A stretch of 25,742 nt of DNA from M3007 sp046160345. GTDB lineage: Bacteria; Bacteroidota; Bacteroidia; Chitinophagales; Saprospiraceae. The position numbers were made by a program, and so were the translations under genes. Below are positions 8,381 through 15,398 of the stretch, one piece after another. The notes below the pieces were generated by a model, which searched no databases, had not been told where the DNA came from, and saw only the letters and a program-made list of their open reading frames with translations. Position 1 is the stretch's first letter, and each line of letters starts with the position of its first letter. Location of the stretch: the NCBI GenBank assembly GCA_046160345.1, contig JBJXGO010000035.1, forward strand, positions 1 to 25,742. The letters are read 5' to 3'.

Positions 8381-8447
8381 AACCACGCAGTTGTCAAACA
8401 GATAAATTCTGCGTAACATCTGCGTGGTTTTCTGCGTAACATCTGCG
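8381..8447. repeat. 18-bp tandem repeat with overlapping 10-bp inverted repeat
   Basis: TTCTGCGTAACATCTGCG occurs at 8407-8424 and again at 8430-8447. AACCACGCAG (8381-8390) is the exact reverse complement of CTGCGTGGTT (8420-8429), so a large hairpin can form across the first copy. It sits between convergent 3' ends (8322 and 8505), where it could stop transcription from both sides, or it may be a dispersed repeat family member. Confidence 0.75.
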
Positions 8448-8504
8448 GGATATAAAAACGCACCAATTACGTCCCCAAAAAGTAAGCTCAACTGGAGGCC
8501 AATC

Positions 8505-8876
8505 CTATTTCTTTTGACTGTTTTGATACCATAGATACCCACTGAGCAAAACAATGCCCACTTGAATCACAATGGCCACTATGGGCACATTAAGCCTTTC
8601 ATCCAACAGGTCGTTCAGTGTATTGAGCGACATCAGTCCTATGCCGATTGTATATGCCCAGAGTACCTGTGGACTGTTGCGCACGGTATAAGTAATCAAC
8701 CCCAAGGCAAAACTCACACAAGATAGAACTTTCATAATTGTGTAGGCTGGGAAAACACAGTTTGGGTCAATATTGGGGAAGCTCTCTGAAGTCATTTTTT
8801 CACCCAGGAAGTAAAAAAGGATTCCTTGGAGTGCGAGCACGGCAGCAATGCCGGTGAAAATGTTTTTCTGATTCAT
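8505..8876 (-). CDS. small four-TM membrane protein, unknown function
   Basis: The protein has 123 residues, almost all hydrophobic. Helices are predicted at about 6-24, 44-64, 71-90 and 97-117, with an outer loop containing Cys40 (FPNIDPNCVFPAY) and a basic C-terminus (NSQKK). The layout resembles small DUF-type inner-membrane proteins often found in Bacteroidota accessory clusters. No motif allows a function to be named. It is the last gene of the minus-strand block and follows the 8942 gene by 65 bases, so co-transcription is likely. The start is the only well-placed ATG (8876). Confidence 0.75.
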   Translation of the reverse strand: MNQKNIFTGIAAVLALQGILFYFLGEKMTSESFPNIDPNCVFPAYTIMKVLSCVSFALGLITYTVRNSPQVLWAYTIGIGLMSLNTLNDLLDERLNVPIVAIVIQVGIVLLSGYLWYQNSQKK

Positions 8877-8941
8877 TTTGAAAGAAGTTTATAGTGAAAA
8901 AGGAAGTTTAAAAATAAGATTTTTAGGCAATTCCATTACTC

Positions 8942-9367
8942 CTATTTCTTGTTGCCCAAACCGAATTTGTAAATCAACCAGCCCGCAACAATGCCCATAA
9001 GTATGTGCCAGGCGATATCAGCTGCTGCAAGTTGCATTGGCCAGTGAACAAAAGTTGCCATATTCGCCAAATTCCAGGTGGCTGCCGCTGAAAGATGGAA
9101 CAGGCCTCCAAGGGTCAAAGCACCGCGCAGGGTAGTATTTTCAGAACCGGTTATTGAAAAAATCCAGGTCAGCGAAAAAGCAAGGAGAAGTTCCAAAACC
9201 ATTATCGGCAGGGGATTGAAATCAGCCATCTTCACAGTAACATCCCCCAAACCTGCAAAATTTCTGTCAAAAAAATCAGCGGCGACAAGCCCGTGAAAAA
9301 CGCCGTTGAGGGCAAAAAGCACTACGGTTGTAGTAAACCATGCTGTTAAAAATCGTTTCGTTGTCAT
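8942..9367 (-). CDS. small four-TM membrane protein, unknown function
   Basis: The protein has 141 residues with helices at about 7-28, 53-71, 80-100 and 113-135. It carries FHGLVAADFFDRNFAG between helices 1 and 2, and LRGALTLGGLFHLSAAATW in helix 3. The helix pattern and the LRGALT / LLAFSLTW positions resemble the proteins at 7777 and 14885, suggesting one loose family. His25, His91, His108 and His121 lie in or beside membrane helices and might bind a metal or heme; this is speculation. It follows the 9518 gene on the same strand after 150 bases. I do not recognise the family by name. Confidence 0.75.
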   Translation of the reverse strand: MTTKRFLTAWFTTTVVLFALNGVFHGLVAADFFDRNFAGLGDVTVKMADFNPLPIMVLELLLAFSLTWIFSITGSENTTLRGALTLGGLFHLSAAATWNLANMATFVHWPMQLAAADIAWHILMGIVAGWLIYKFGLGNKK

Positions 9368-9517
9368 GTCGAACTGAGTTTAATTGTTTTAAAATGATAA
9401 TAAAAAGCGCTTTGAGGCGAAAAAAAATAATTTTTTGGCCCGTACCGTGCCTCCTCGTTTTTAATCGTCGGAACAATTTTCGAGTGGGCTCACATCGTAT
9501 CCAATAAGGCAGGAGGG

Positions 9518-10198
9518 TCACTCGTCAATTTCTCGTTGTTTTGTTTTCAGCAAAAGAATTCCTGCCACAAACAAAAAACAGGAAATGCCCCAGCGAATGG
9601 GCACGTAAATGTCAGTCCTGCTGTCATAAACTAACATGACGGTTATGCCTATCGCCCCAAGTGCTAGGGCGAAACTCCCTAACCATTTTGGAAAAAAAGA
9701 GCTGCGGAGCAAGCCCAAACCGATTGCAGTCAATCCCAAACAAAAAAACATGTACCCCATTCTTGTCAGGCAAACGACCCACTCGTGCGTGGGTTCGAGG
9801 GTTTGCAAAAAGGGATTTTGAAGTGCTGGTTCAAGGGTAGAAACTTTCCAGCCAGCCCATGCGCCCATGTGCATATAGTAGCCTTCAGCGATCGCCGCAA
9901 CAAGCAAAGCGAGGCAACTGACTACAATTCCTGGGTTTAAAACCGCAATGGTATCAGATTGTCGGAAAAGGCCCGATAAAGCAACCAACCCCATAATCTC
10001 CATAAAAAGACCAAAGACCAAAATGCGAAAAGACCAAATCCAAATACTCTGGTTTTCATGGGCATGGAGAAAAGACGAAAGGTCAAAGGAATCCTGTAAT
10101 TGCAAGGGACGGAGCAGAAACCCTAAATTGGCCATGGCGGCACCTGCCATCAGCAGGATAGCCGTAAAGCGAAGATTGAAAGTTGAGTTTTTCATCAT
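9518..10198 (-). CDS. six-TM membrane protein, unknown function
   Basis: The protein has 226 residues. Six hydrophobic helices are predicted at about 10-29, 53-77, 88-108, 140-164, 172-191 and 200-217. The overall look (GLFMEIMGLVALSGLF, then a long loop with EGYYMHMGAW and THEWVVCLTRMGYM) is like DUF4386-type integral membrane proteins, but I cannot assign it firmly. It starts 82 bases downstream of the diheme cytochrome c gene and may share its transcript. A membrane partner for the cytochrome is possible but not shown by any motif. Confidence 0.75.
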   Translation of the reverse strand: MMKNSTFNLRFTAILLMAGAAMANLGFLLRPLQLQDSFDLSSFLHAHENQSIWIWSFRILVFGLFMEIMGLVALSGLFRQSDTIAVLNPGIVVSCLALLVAAIAEGYYMHMGAWAGWKVSTLEPALQNPFLQTLEPTHEWVVCLTRMGYMFFCLGLTAIGLGLLRSSFFPKWLGSFALALGAIGITVMLVYDSRTDIYVPIRWGISCFLFVAGILLLKTKQREIDE

Positions 10199-10280
10199 AA
10201 TAATTTTAGAAAGTCAAATCAGTCACCATTGAAACAAAGCGAAGAGCCAGCCTTTTTCTCTAGCCATGTTTAGTAAGCGT

Positions 10281-11255
10281 TCAATTATGGGGCTTATACC
10301 GCGCTACCGAGTTTTTGATAGGTGGAACGGTTTGCAAATAAGCATAAACAGCATCCAACTCATTATCTGTAAGTGCCGTATGCGGGAACATCGGGTAATA
10401 GAGCGGGCCACCTTTGGGGTTTTTGCTAAATCTTACAGCATCCCTGAATTGCTCCTGCGTCCAATTGCCGATGCCCGTTTCCTTGTCCATCGTGATGTTT
10501 GCAGAAGGCACCGTTTCCCCCTCATAATTGAGCATCGGATTGCCGCCGCCGTAATAGCCGACGGAACGTTCGGGCACCTTGGTGTCCATGGTTTTGAAAT
10601 CAGCGCAATGGCAGGGATAGCAATTGTAAAGCCCGTCAGCCAAATATTTTCCAAGAGCAATTTTGTCGCTTGAATCCGGCACCAGTACCGGAGCTGCAGG
10701 CAAGGCCGGCGGTGTGAATACGGTGTTGCTGAGGAATTTTACCAGGAAATTGAACTGATTTGGAGGATATTCCTTTGGGTCAGGCGCAAGGGATGGATCG
10801 TCAGAACGCAACCAGCCGATGATCGCGTGAATGTCACTATCGGCCATAAGACTAAACCCGCCCATGATGGGGTTGTAGTGGCCGTCTTTGCGAATACTCC
10901 GGCGCAGATAGTAGTAGATCTCAGCGTCTGTCCAATCGCCGATGCCATGGATTTTGTCCTGCGTGATATTGGACGAAGCGATGACGCCAAACTCTTTGGG
11001 CAGGTCGGTCATGATATGCCCGGTCATTTTGCCTGTCGCGAAGTCTTTGTGACATTCTTTACAGAGCATGCTGGCAATCTTAGCCCCTTGAGCGACAGCC
11101 ATACTGTCGCGAGGCACCTGAAGATCAACAAGATCCGCAGGGAGTTGATATTCGTAATCAGGGACGCCTTTAATGTGGATATAGGCAGCTGCCAGGGCGA
11201 CCAAGACTACTACTGCACCAAGGAAGTAAGCAAGGATTTTGAACAGGCGTTTCAT
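10281..11255 (-). CDS. membrane-anchored diheme cytochrome c
   Basis: The protein has 324 residues. One N-terminal helix (about 7-28) anchors it with the bulk in the periplasm. Two c-type heme sites are present: CKECH (65-69) and CYPCH (212-216). Likely axial Met ligands lie in NPIMGGF (Met131) and YYPMFPH (Met289), so each half is a class I cytochrome c domain. Related repeats GIGDWTDAEIYYYLRRSIRKDG and GIGNWTQEQFRDAVRF show an internal duplication. Such proteins pass electrons from periplasmic dehydrogenases, often in the alcohol dehydrogenase cytochrome-subunit class, to terminal acceptors. It lies 56 bases after the OYE-type gene, so an electron link to that pathway is conceivable, although the OYE-type protein looks cytosolic. 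Confidence 0.93.
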   Translation of the reverse strand: MKRLFKILAYFLGAVVVLVALAAAYIHIKGVPDYEYQLPADLVDLQVPRDSMAVAQGAKIASMLCKECHKDFATGKMTGHIMTDLPKEFGVIASSNITQDKIHGIGDWTDAEIYYYLRRSIRKDGHYNPIMGGFSLMADSDIHAIIGWLRSDDPSLAPDPKEYPPNQFNFLVKFLSNTVFTPPALPAAPVLVPDSSDKIALGKYLADGLYNCYPCHCADFKTMDTKVPERSVGYYGGGNPMLNYEGETVPSANITMDKETGIGNWTQEQFRDAVRFSKNPKGGPLYYPMFPHTALTDNELDAVYAYLQTVPPIKNSVARYKPHN

Positions 11256-11311
11256 AAAAAAAGTTGGACGTTTTGAATGGTGAAGAAAAATATCTCTGGA
11301 TCAAATCTTGT

Positions 11312-12670
11312 TCAGGGGCGTTCAAAAAGGTATTCCTGCCGTTCGTCGCTCGATGCGCTCCACTCCATGATCTGCGCTTCCATCTCGTCTTGCGAGGCAA
11401 AACGAGACGGATCGTAACAACCCAGTGGAAAATTGGCCGTGCGTACCGGACAACGGTTGCAGTGCGTACAAGGATTGTCCGGGCGGTTGATGCCTTCTTT
11501 GAAAAGCCTCAGCAAATTAACGTTGGCGAGCAAGGGGCGTGCCATGGCGATCAGGTCTGCTTTCCCGGCTTCCAGTGTACTTTCAATCAATGCTCTTTCC
11601 TGAAACCCGCCGTTGGCAATAACTGGCAACCCAATTTCGTCCCTGAACCGCTTGGCATCGTCAGCAGAAATTGCAGGAACATCTTTCCAGCCAATGTTGA
11701 CCAAAGGAGACAAAATAAACTCCGGGATGGAATTGGCCAGCACCGAACGCACCCAGGCTTTGGAAGACAGGTGGCGGTTGCTGTTGTAAAACATCTTCAT
11801 TTCATGCAGCGGGAAAGAGCCAGGGTTGCCTTTTGGATTGATAAACCCATAGCCTTTGTCAATGTGCAGGTAATCAACGCCCAGTTCTTTCAGCTTTTTG
11901 GCATAGTACAGGTTTTCGTCAATTGTGTTGCCGAAGTACCAATGCCGCAAGGGAAAGCGGATGGGCAAGCGGAGGTTGTATGGAAGGTAATTATAATCGG
12001 CGGCAGACAAGCGGATTCCGAGCGGGAAGTCATCCCCGATCTTTTTCCGGGTTGCGCGCACGATCTCCTCCAAAAACCGAAAACGATTGTCCACCGAGCC
12101 GCCGTATCGGTCACTGCGACGGTTCACGCCTGGGTTGAGAAACTGGTGGATCAGATACCCTTTTGATGCTGTGATCTCTAATCCATCCGCCCCCGTTTCG
12201 CGCACGCGTCGTCCTGCTTCGGCAAATTTTTCGACAGCAATTTCGATCTCTTCGATCGTCATGGCACGGTGCATATTTTTGTACCCGAAAAAGAAGTCGA
12301 ACACCGTGGAAGAGGATTTAGCGTCTTCCGCCTCATTGAACAAACTTGTTTGGGTGTGACCGCCCACATCGCCAATTTGTATGATGTAACGACAATCGTA
12401 TTGCTGCACAGCCTTGACCGCTTCCGCCAGCGGTTTGATGAATCGGTCAAGCGAAAGAATTGGGTATTGGAGTGGAGAAGCCCGCTTCCCATCCACCGCA
12501 ATGGTGGCCGAGATTATGGCAGCAACCTCATTTTGCGCAAACCGCTTTTCAAAATTTTTAAAGGCAGAGGTCACGGTCCCGTCCCAATAGGCCGTTTTTC
12601 CGCCAATGGACGATCGCACGATGCGGTTTTTGAAATGGAGGTTTTTGATATTGAAAGGCTCAAAGATCAT
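11312..12670 (-). CDS. old-yellow-enzyme-type NADH:flavin oxidoreductase with C-terminal Cys cluster
   Basis: The protein has 452 residues, starting at ATG 12670 (MIFEPFNIKNLHFKNRIVRS, the usual family N-terminus). It is an FMN TIM barrel: GYLIHQFLNPGVNRRSDRYG (171-190) and the phosphate-binding strands VIANGGF (350-356) and DLIAMARPLLANV (372-384). The segment that normally reads HGAHGYL is TASKGYL here, so both usual substrate-binding His are replaced (Thr167, Lys170). Four Cys (401, 404, 407, 418) resemble the Fe-S cluster of dienoyl-CoA reductases and BaiCD-like enzymes, but the FAD/NAD half that follows in those is absent. It probably reduces an activated C=C bond; the substrate is unknown. 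The start overlaps the hydrolase stop as ATGA, implying translational coupling. Confidence 0.92.
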   Translation of the reverse strand: MIFEPFNIKNLHFKNRIVRSSIGGKTAYWDGTVTSAFKNFEKRFAQNEVAAIISATIAVDGKRASPLQYPILSLDRFIKPLAEAVKAVQQYDCRYIIQIGDVGGHTQTSLFNEAEDAKSSSTVFDFFFGYKNMHRAMTIEEIEIAVEKFAEAGRRVRETGADGLEITASKGYLIHQFLNPGVNRRSDRYGGSVDNRFRFLEEIVRATRKKIGDDFPLGIRLSAADYNYLPYNLRLPIRFPLRHWYFGNTIDENLYYAKKLKELGVDYLHIDKGYGFINPKGNPGSFPLHEMKMFYNSNRHLSSKAWVRSVLANSIPEFILSPLVNIGWKDVPAISADDAKRFRDEIGLPVIANGGFQERALIESTLEAGKADLIAMARPLLANVNLLRLFKEGINRPDNPCTHCNRCPVRTANFPLGCYDPSRFASQDEMEAQIMEWSASSDERQEYLFERP

Positions 12671-13584
12671 GTCGGAGAATATTTTGAATCGGTAAAAAAC
12701 TGAAAGGCACGGTCGTTGACAAGATCCGGGCATTCGTCTACGATAAAATGCCCGGCATCAGGGACAAGTTCTATTTGAAAATCGTCCATGTGTTTTTCAT
12801 ATCCGCGCAACCAACTCAGGGACAAAGCAAAGTCTTTTTTACCAAATAACAAACGTGTAGGGGTTTCTATTCTATACTTTTTATATTTACCAAATAGCCC
12901 TAGCGGGATATATTCTTTCGTTAAAAACCAGCCATACAGTTTTGCAGAAGCCTTGGCCCGCTCGTATTCATTGAATTGGTCGCTGAAAATGTTTTTTTCC
13001 ATTTCCGTCCAGCCCGTTTTGTGGGTGCCACCACGGGTCAGCAGATGATGGACAAAACGACCACTTTTTTGCAACATCCGGGGGCCGAAAAAGGGCATTG
13101 ATATTTGGAGCATGTAGCCTAATTGCAAAGTCGCAGGGATCATCTGCAGGCTGACTTTTGGCCAAATGGGTGGTATATTCGTAGCAAAATGCTGAAGGAT
13201 CAATCCAGGGTTTTTTGCATCGGCAATGAACCCTATCCAGCCGCCCCAGTCGTGGCTGAGGAGCCGCACCTGTTTGTAACCGAGGGCGGAGATGAGTTTT
13301 ACAAAATCATCGGCGAGCTCATCTTTCAGGTAACCTCCAGCCGTGGCTTCGCTCCAGCCAAAACCCCGCATATCAGGTACGATGACGCGATAATGTCGGG
13401 CAAAAAACGGGATTTGCTTGCGCCACATCCACCAGTGCTGAGGCCAGCCGTGATACATGATCAGGGGCTCGCCTTGGCCTGCTTCTGCAACGTGAATCTT
13501 GCAATTGCCGATGTCCACCATTCGATGGGTGAGCTCTACGCCTTCTACGGGCGGATATGGGCGCGGGTGTGATGATTGTTCCAT
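12667..13584 (-). CDS. alpha/beta hydrolase, epoxide-hydrolase/dehalogenase-like (Asp nucleophile)
   Basis: The protein has 305 residues with a complete alpha/beta hydrolase fold. HGWPQ (45-49) is the HGxP oxyanion motif. SHDWGG (110-115) puts Asp112 at the nucleophile elbow, as in epoxide hydrolases and haloalkane dehalogenases. Asp251 (FGKKDFA) and His279 (DAGHFI) complete the triad. A cap domain lies at about 140-230 and contains Tyr residues (AKLYGWF) that could activate an epoxide. No signal peptide, so cytosolic. The gene overlaps the OYE-type gene by ATGA, so the two probably act in one pathway. Epoxide hydrolysis is more likely than dehalogenation given HGWP, but the substrate is not determined. 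Confidence 0.92.
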   Translation of the reverse strand: MEQSSHPRPYPPVEGVELTHRMVDIGNCKIHVAEAGQGEPLIMYHGWPQHWWMWRKQIPFFARHYRVIVPDMRGFGWSEATAGGYLKDELADDFVKLISALGYKQVRLLSHDWGGWIGFIADAKNPGLILQHFATNIPPIWPKVSLQMIPATLQLGYMLQISMPFFGPRMLQKSGRFVHHLLTRGGTHKTGWTEMEKNIFSDQFNEYERAKASAKLYGWFLTKEYIPLGLFGKYKKYRIETPTRLLFGKKDFALSLSWLRGYEKHMDDFQIELVPDAGHFIVDECPDLVNDRAFQFFTDSKYSPT

Positions 13585-13656
13585 GGTTTCGGTTATTTGA
13601 ATGCGCTTTCAAACCAGATCATCTTCATGACCACGGGTACGGGTGAAAAAAGTGAA

Positions 13657-13805
13657 GAGACTGTCTCAGAAGTTGATAAAAGATTATAAGGTTGATGAAG
13701 GTTTATTTTTTGCACCCGAAAAGGGGGGAATCCCGTTCTTTTTGAGTGCGAATCATCAATATTTATAAACCTTCATCAACCCAATAAACCTTATGAGACA
13801 GCCTC
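13657..13805. mobile_element. MITE-like element with terminal inverted repeats
   Basis: The ends GAGACTGTCTCAGAAG (left) and, read inward from the right, GAGGCTGTCTCATAAG differ at two positions. The GNCTGTCTCA type of end is seen in several IS families (for example IS1182-like). Inside, GGTTGATGAAGGTTTA (13690-13705) is the exact reverse complement of 13766-13781. The element is about 149 bp, has no coding frame, and sits between two minus-strand genes. No clear target duplication is visible. It is best read as a non-autonomous insertion or the collapsed ends of an IS. Confidence 0.65.
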
Positions 13806-13822
13806 CATTCTTCTTGATAATT

Positions 13823-14224
13823 TCAATTCGAAAATGCCGCTTCGAGGCTCGAAAAATCGCCCGTGGCTTTCCAACTGGTAGCGAGGCCCGCGTCATTAAA
13901 TTCCCAATTGAAAACCATCTTGCTGGTGAAAGGCTTGCCTGTGGCGTTGACGATGCCATCTTGCTGTACTTCGTGTATCACTTTATTGCCTTCTTCACGG
14001 AAATTGGAGGGCTGGATGTGCGTGGTTTGAACATTGCTGCCAAGCGCCATGAAGTATTGCATCGCACCGTTTTTACCATTGTATTGTCCGGCAAATGGGA
14101 CGATACCGGGGTTGGCGCCATTAAAAAAAGATACGTTTTCATCCAATTTGGCAAGGATACCCGGCATGTCGCCTTGTGCAAAGCAGGCAAACATTTGCTC
14201 GATGGTTGAAAGATTGTTGGACAT
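13823..14224 (-). CDS. cytosolic SnoaL-like (nuclear transport factor 2-fold) protein
   Basis: The protein has 133 residues, a single NTF2-like domain without signal peptide, so it should be cytosolic, unlike the other members here. MFACFAQGDMPGILAKL (11-27), NGKNGAMQYFMAL and KMVFNWEF mark the SnoaL/ketosteroid-isomerase-like fold. It closely matches the second domain of the 18080 protein (YGKFGQGDVPGILAMC), pointing to duplication within this locus. The conical pocket of this fold usually holds a small hydrophobic ligand and often carries an acid-base pair, which cannot be placed with confidence here. It lies 104 bases after the lipoprotein paralogue gene; the MITE-like element follows its 3' end. 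Confidence 0.88.
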   Translation of the reverse strand: MSNNLSTIEQMFACFAQGDMPGILAKLDENVSFFNGANPGIVPFAGQYNGKNGAMQYFMALGSNVQTTHIQPSNFREEGNKVIHEVQQDGIVNATGKPFTSKMVFNWEFNDAGLATSWKATGDFSSLEAAFSN

Positions 14225-14272
14225 GATAAATTTTGTTTAAGGATGGAAAAAAGATAAAAGAAAGTTTCAAAT

Positions 14273-14305
14273 CTCCGGCGACTGTGATTAATACGGCCGC
14301 CGGAG
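14273..14305 (-). terminator. possible terminator after the SnoaL lipoprotein gene
   Basis: CGCCGGAG / CTCCGGCG arms of 8 bp (14298-14305 and 14273-14280) enclose a 17-base loop, 24 bases past the stop at 14329 on the minus strand. The tract after it (ATTTGAAACTTTC) is only moderately T-rich and the loop is long, so strength is uncertain. Confidence 0.35.
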
Positions 14306-14328
14306 CACTTAAATTTTCAGTAGCGCTT

Positions 14329-14853
14329 TTAATTAGCAGGCGCTTCGCCAGGCGCAGGCATCAGCCCCAATTGCCGCATCAGCGATCCAGAATCCTGGTA
14401 ATTGTGGATGGATGCGATTTTGCCGTTGACAATTTGATGAACTTCGCATACTATGAATTTCACCTGTTTGCCCGTTGGCGGAATGGTGCCGCCTGGTCCA
14501 GCCAGCGGTCCTGTATGGGTTCCGGTGCCTTCAAATTCGAGGGCAACATAGCCATTGGCGCCTTCAAATACGTTGGTGTGCTTAATTACCAAATCGGGAA
14601 AGGCCGATTTAAACCCTGCCATGAAACTGCGGAATTCCTCCTTACCATTGAAGGTCTGCCCAGTGGCATAGTTGATCACCTGAATATTGTCGGAAGCAAG
14701 GTTAACTACCTCGTCAAATTTGTTCGCGCTGAATAATTCATGAGCCTTTTTACTGACGGCTGCATTGTCAGTTGCCATTGGTTTTGGATTTGGTTGAGCA
14801 CAGGAGGCCATCAAAAATGTGGCTGCGAACAGCGAAAAAAGTACGTTTTTCAT
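14329..14853 (-). CDS. SnoaL-like ester-cyclase-type lipoprotein
   Basis: The protein has 174 residues, starting at ATG 14853 (MKNVLFSLFAATF). Upstream in-frame codons lie inside the neighbouring gene. The signal peptide ends in the lipobox MASC (Cys18), predicting a lipid anchor. The mature part is one SnoaL domain: KKAHELFSANKFDEVV, FMAGFKSAFPDLVIKH, FEGTGTHTGPLAG with PPTGKQV, and EVHQIVNGKIASIHNYQD, which matches the ester cyclase / SnoaL-like polyketide cyclase profile, including the late His (HNYQD). It probably works in the periplasm or at the outer membrane. It follows the membrane protein gene at 14885 by 31 bases, the tightest spacing in this part of the block, suggesting a shared transcript and possibly a shared site at the membrane. 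Confidence 0.9.
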   Translation of the reverse strand: MKNVLFSLFAATFLMASCAQPNPKPMATDNAAVSKKAHELFSANKFDEVVNLASDNIQVINYATGQTFNGKEEFRSFMAGFKSAFPDLVIKHTNVFEGANGYVALEFEGTGTHTGPLAGPGGTIPPTGKQVKFIVCEVHQIVNGKIASIHNYQDSGSLMRQLGLMPAPGEAPAN

Positions 14854-14884
14854 TGTTAGAAATAATTTTGAATTGAAAATTGAG

Positions 14885-15298
14885 TCATGCTCTGCGGTTA
14901 ATCCAACCCACAACAGCCCCACCAGCTACGCCATAAAGCAACATAGCCATAGATTCAAGTGCGATGAAGCTGCCCCGCCCAGCACCTTGTACATTTTCGA
15001 GGGCTGCTGTTTGGAAAACATCATAACTACTGGCAAAAAGGCAGAGTAAAACACCCATGACGATGCCAAATCGAACCCGGTTAGTGGCAGGAGCGAAACG
15101 TTGTACACAGTAAGACAACACGCCACCTTCAATAAAAGAGCCGATAAGAGCGATAGGAATACTGAAGTTTTCGCCAGCGCTGTAAATATTGAATCCATAG
15201 TAGTAGGTACCAAAGATGGCATCGTGATAGATAACGGCTACTGCAGTGATTAGCACCGCGTATGCGATCGTGGAAAGAATGAATTTACTTGTGTTCAT
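14885..15298 (-). CDS. small four-TM membrane protein, unknown function
   Basis: The protein has 137 residues with helices at about 6-26, 46-66, 76-92 and 108-133. A short outer loop reads YHDAIFGTYYYGFN. The last helix (MLLYGVAGGAVVGW) and the position of the Phe/Tyr-rich loop resemble the 7777 and 8942 proteins. Such four-TM proteins with a Gly-rich last helix and small soluble partners are widespread in Bacteroidota but not characterised as far as I know. It is placed just before a lipoprotein SnoaL gene and 100 bases after an alpha/beta hydrolase gene on the same strand. Confidence 0.75.
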   Translation of the reverse strand: MNTSKFILSTIAYAVLITAVAVIYHDAIFGTYYYGFNIYSAGENFSIPIALIGSFIEGGVLSYCVQRFAPATNRVRFGIVMGVLLCLFASSYDVFQTAALENVQGAGRGSFIALESMAMLLYGVAGGAVVGWINRRA

Positions 15299-15398
15299 GA
15301 TTTTGAAATTTAGAATGTTAAGTTGGTTAGAATTTGTAGTTAAGACAGACCAAAACAGGGTTGAGAAATAATCGGGTCAAAGCGCATTTGAAATACAT

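Noticed and set aside
9276..9521. 81-residue minus-strand frame overlapping the stop of the 9518 gene
   Set aside because: The overlap looks like coupling, but the frame runs 92 bases into the 8942 gene and its sequence is basic, low in hydrophobic helices and unlike any family.
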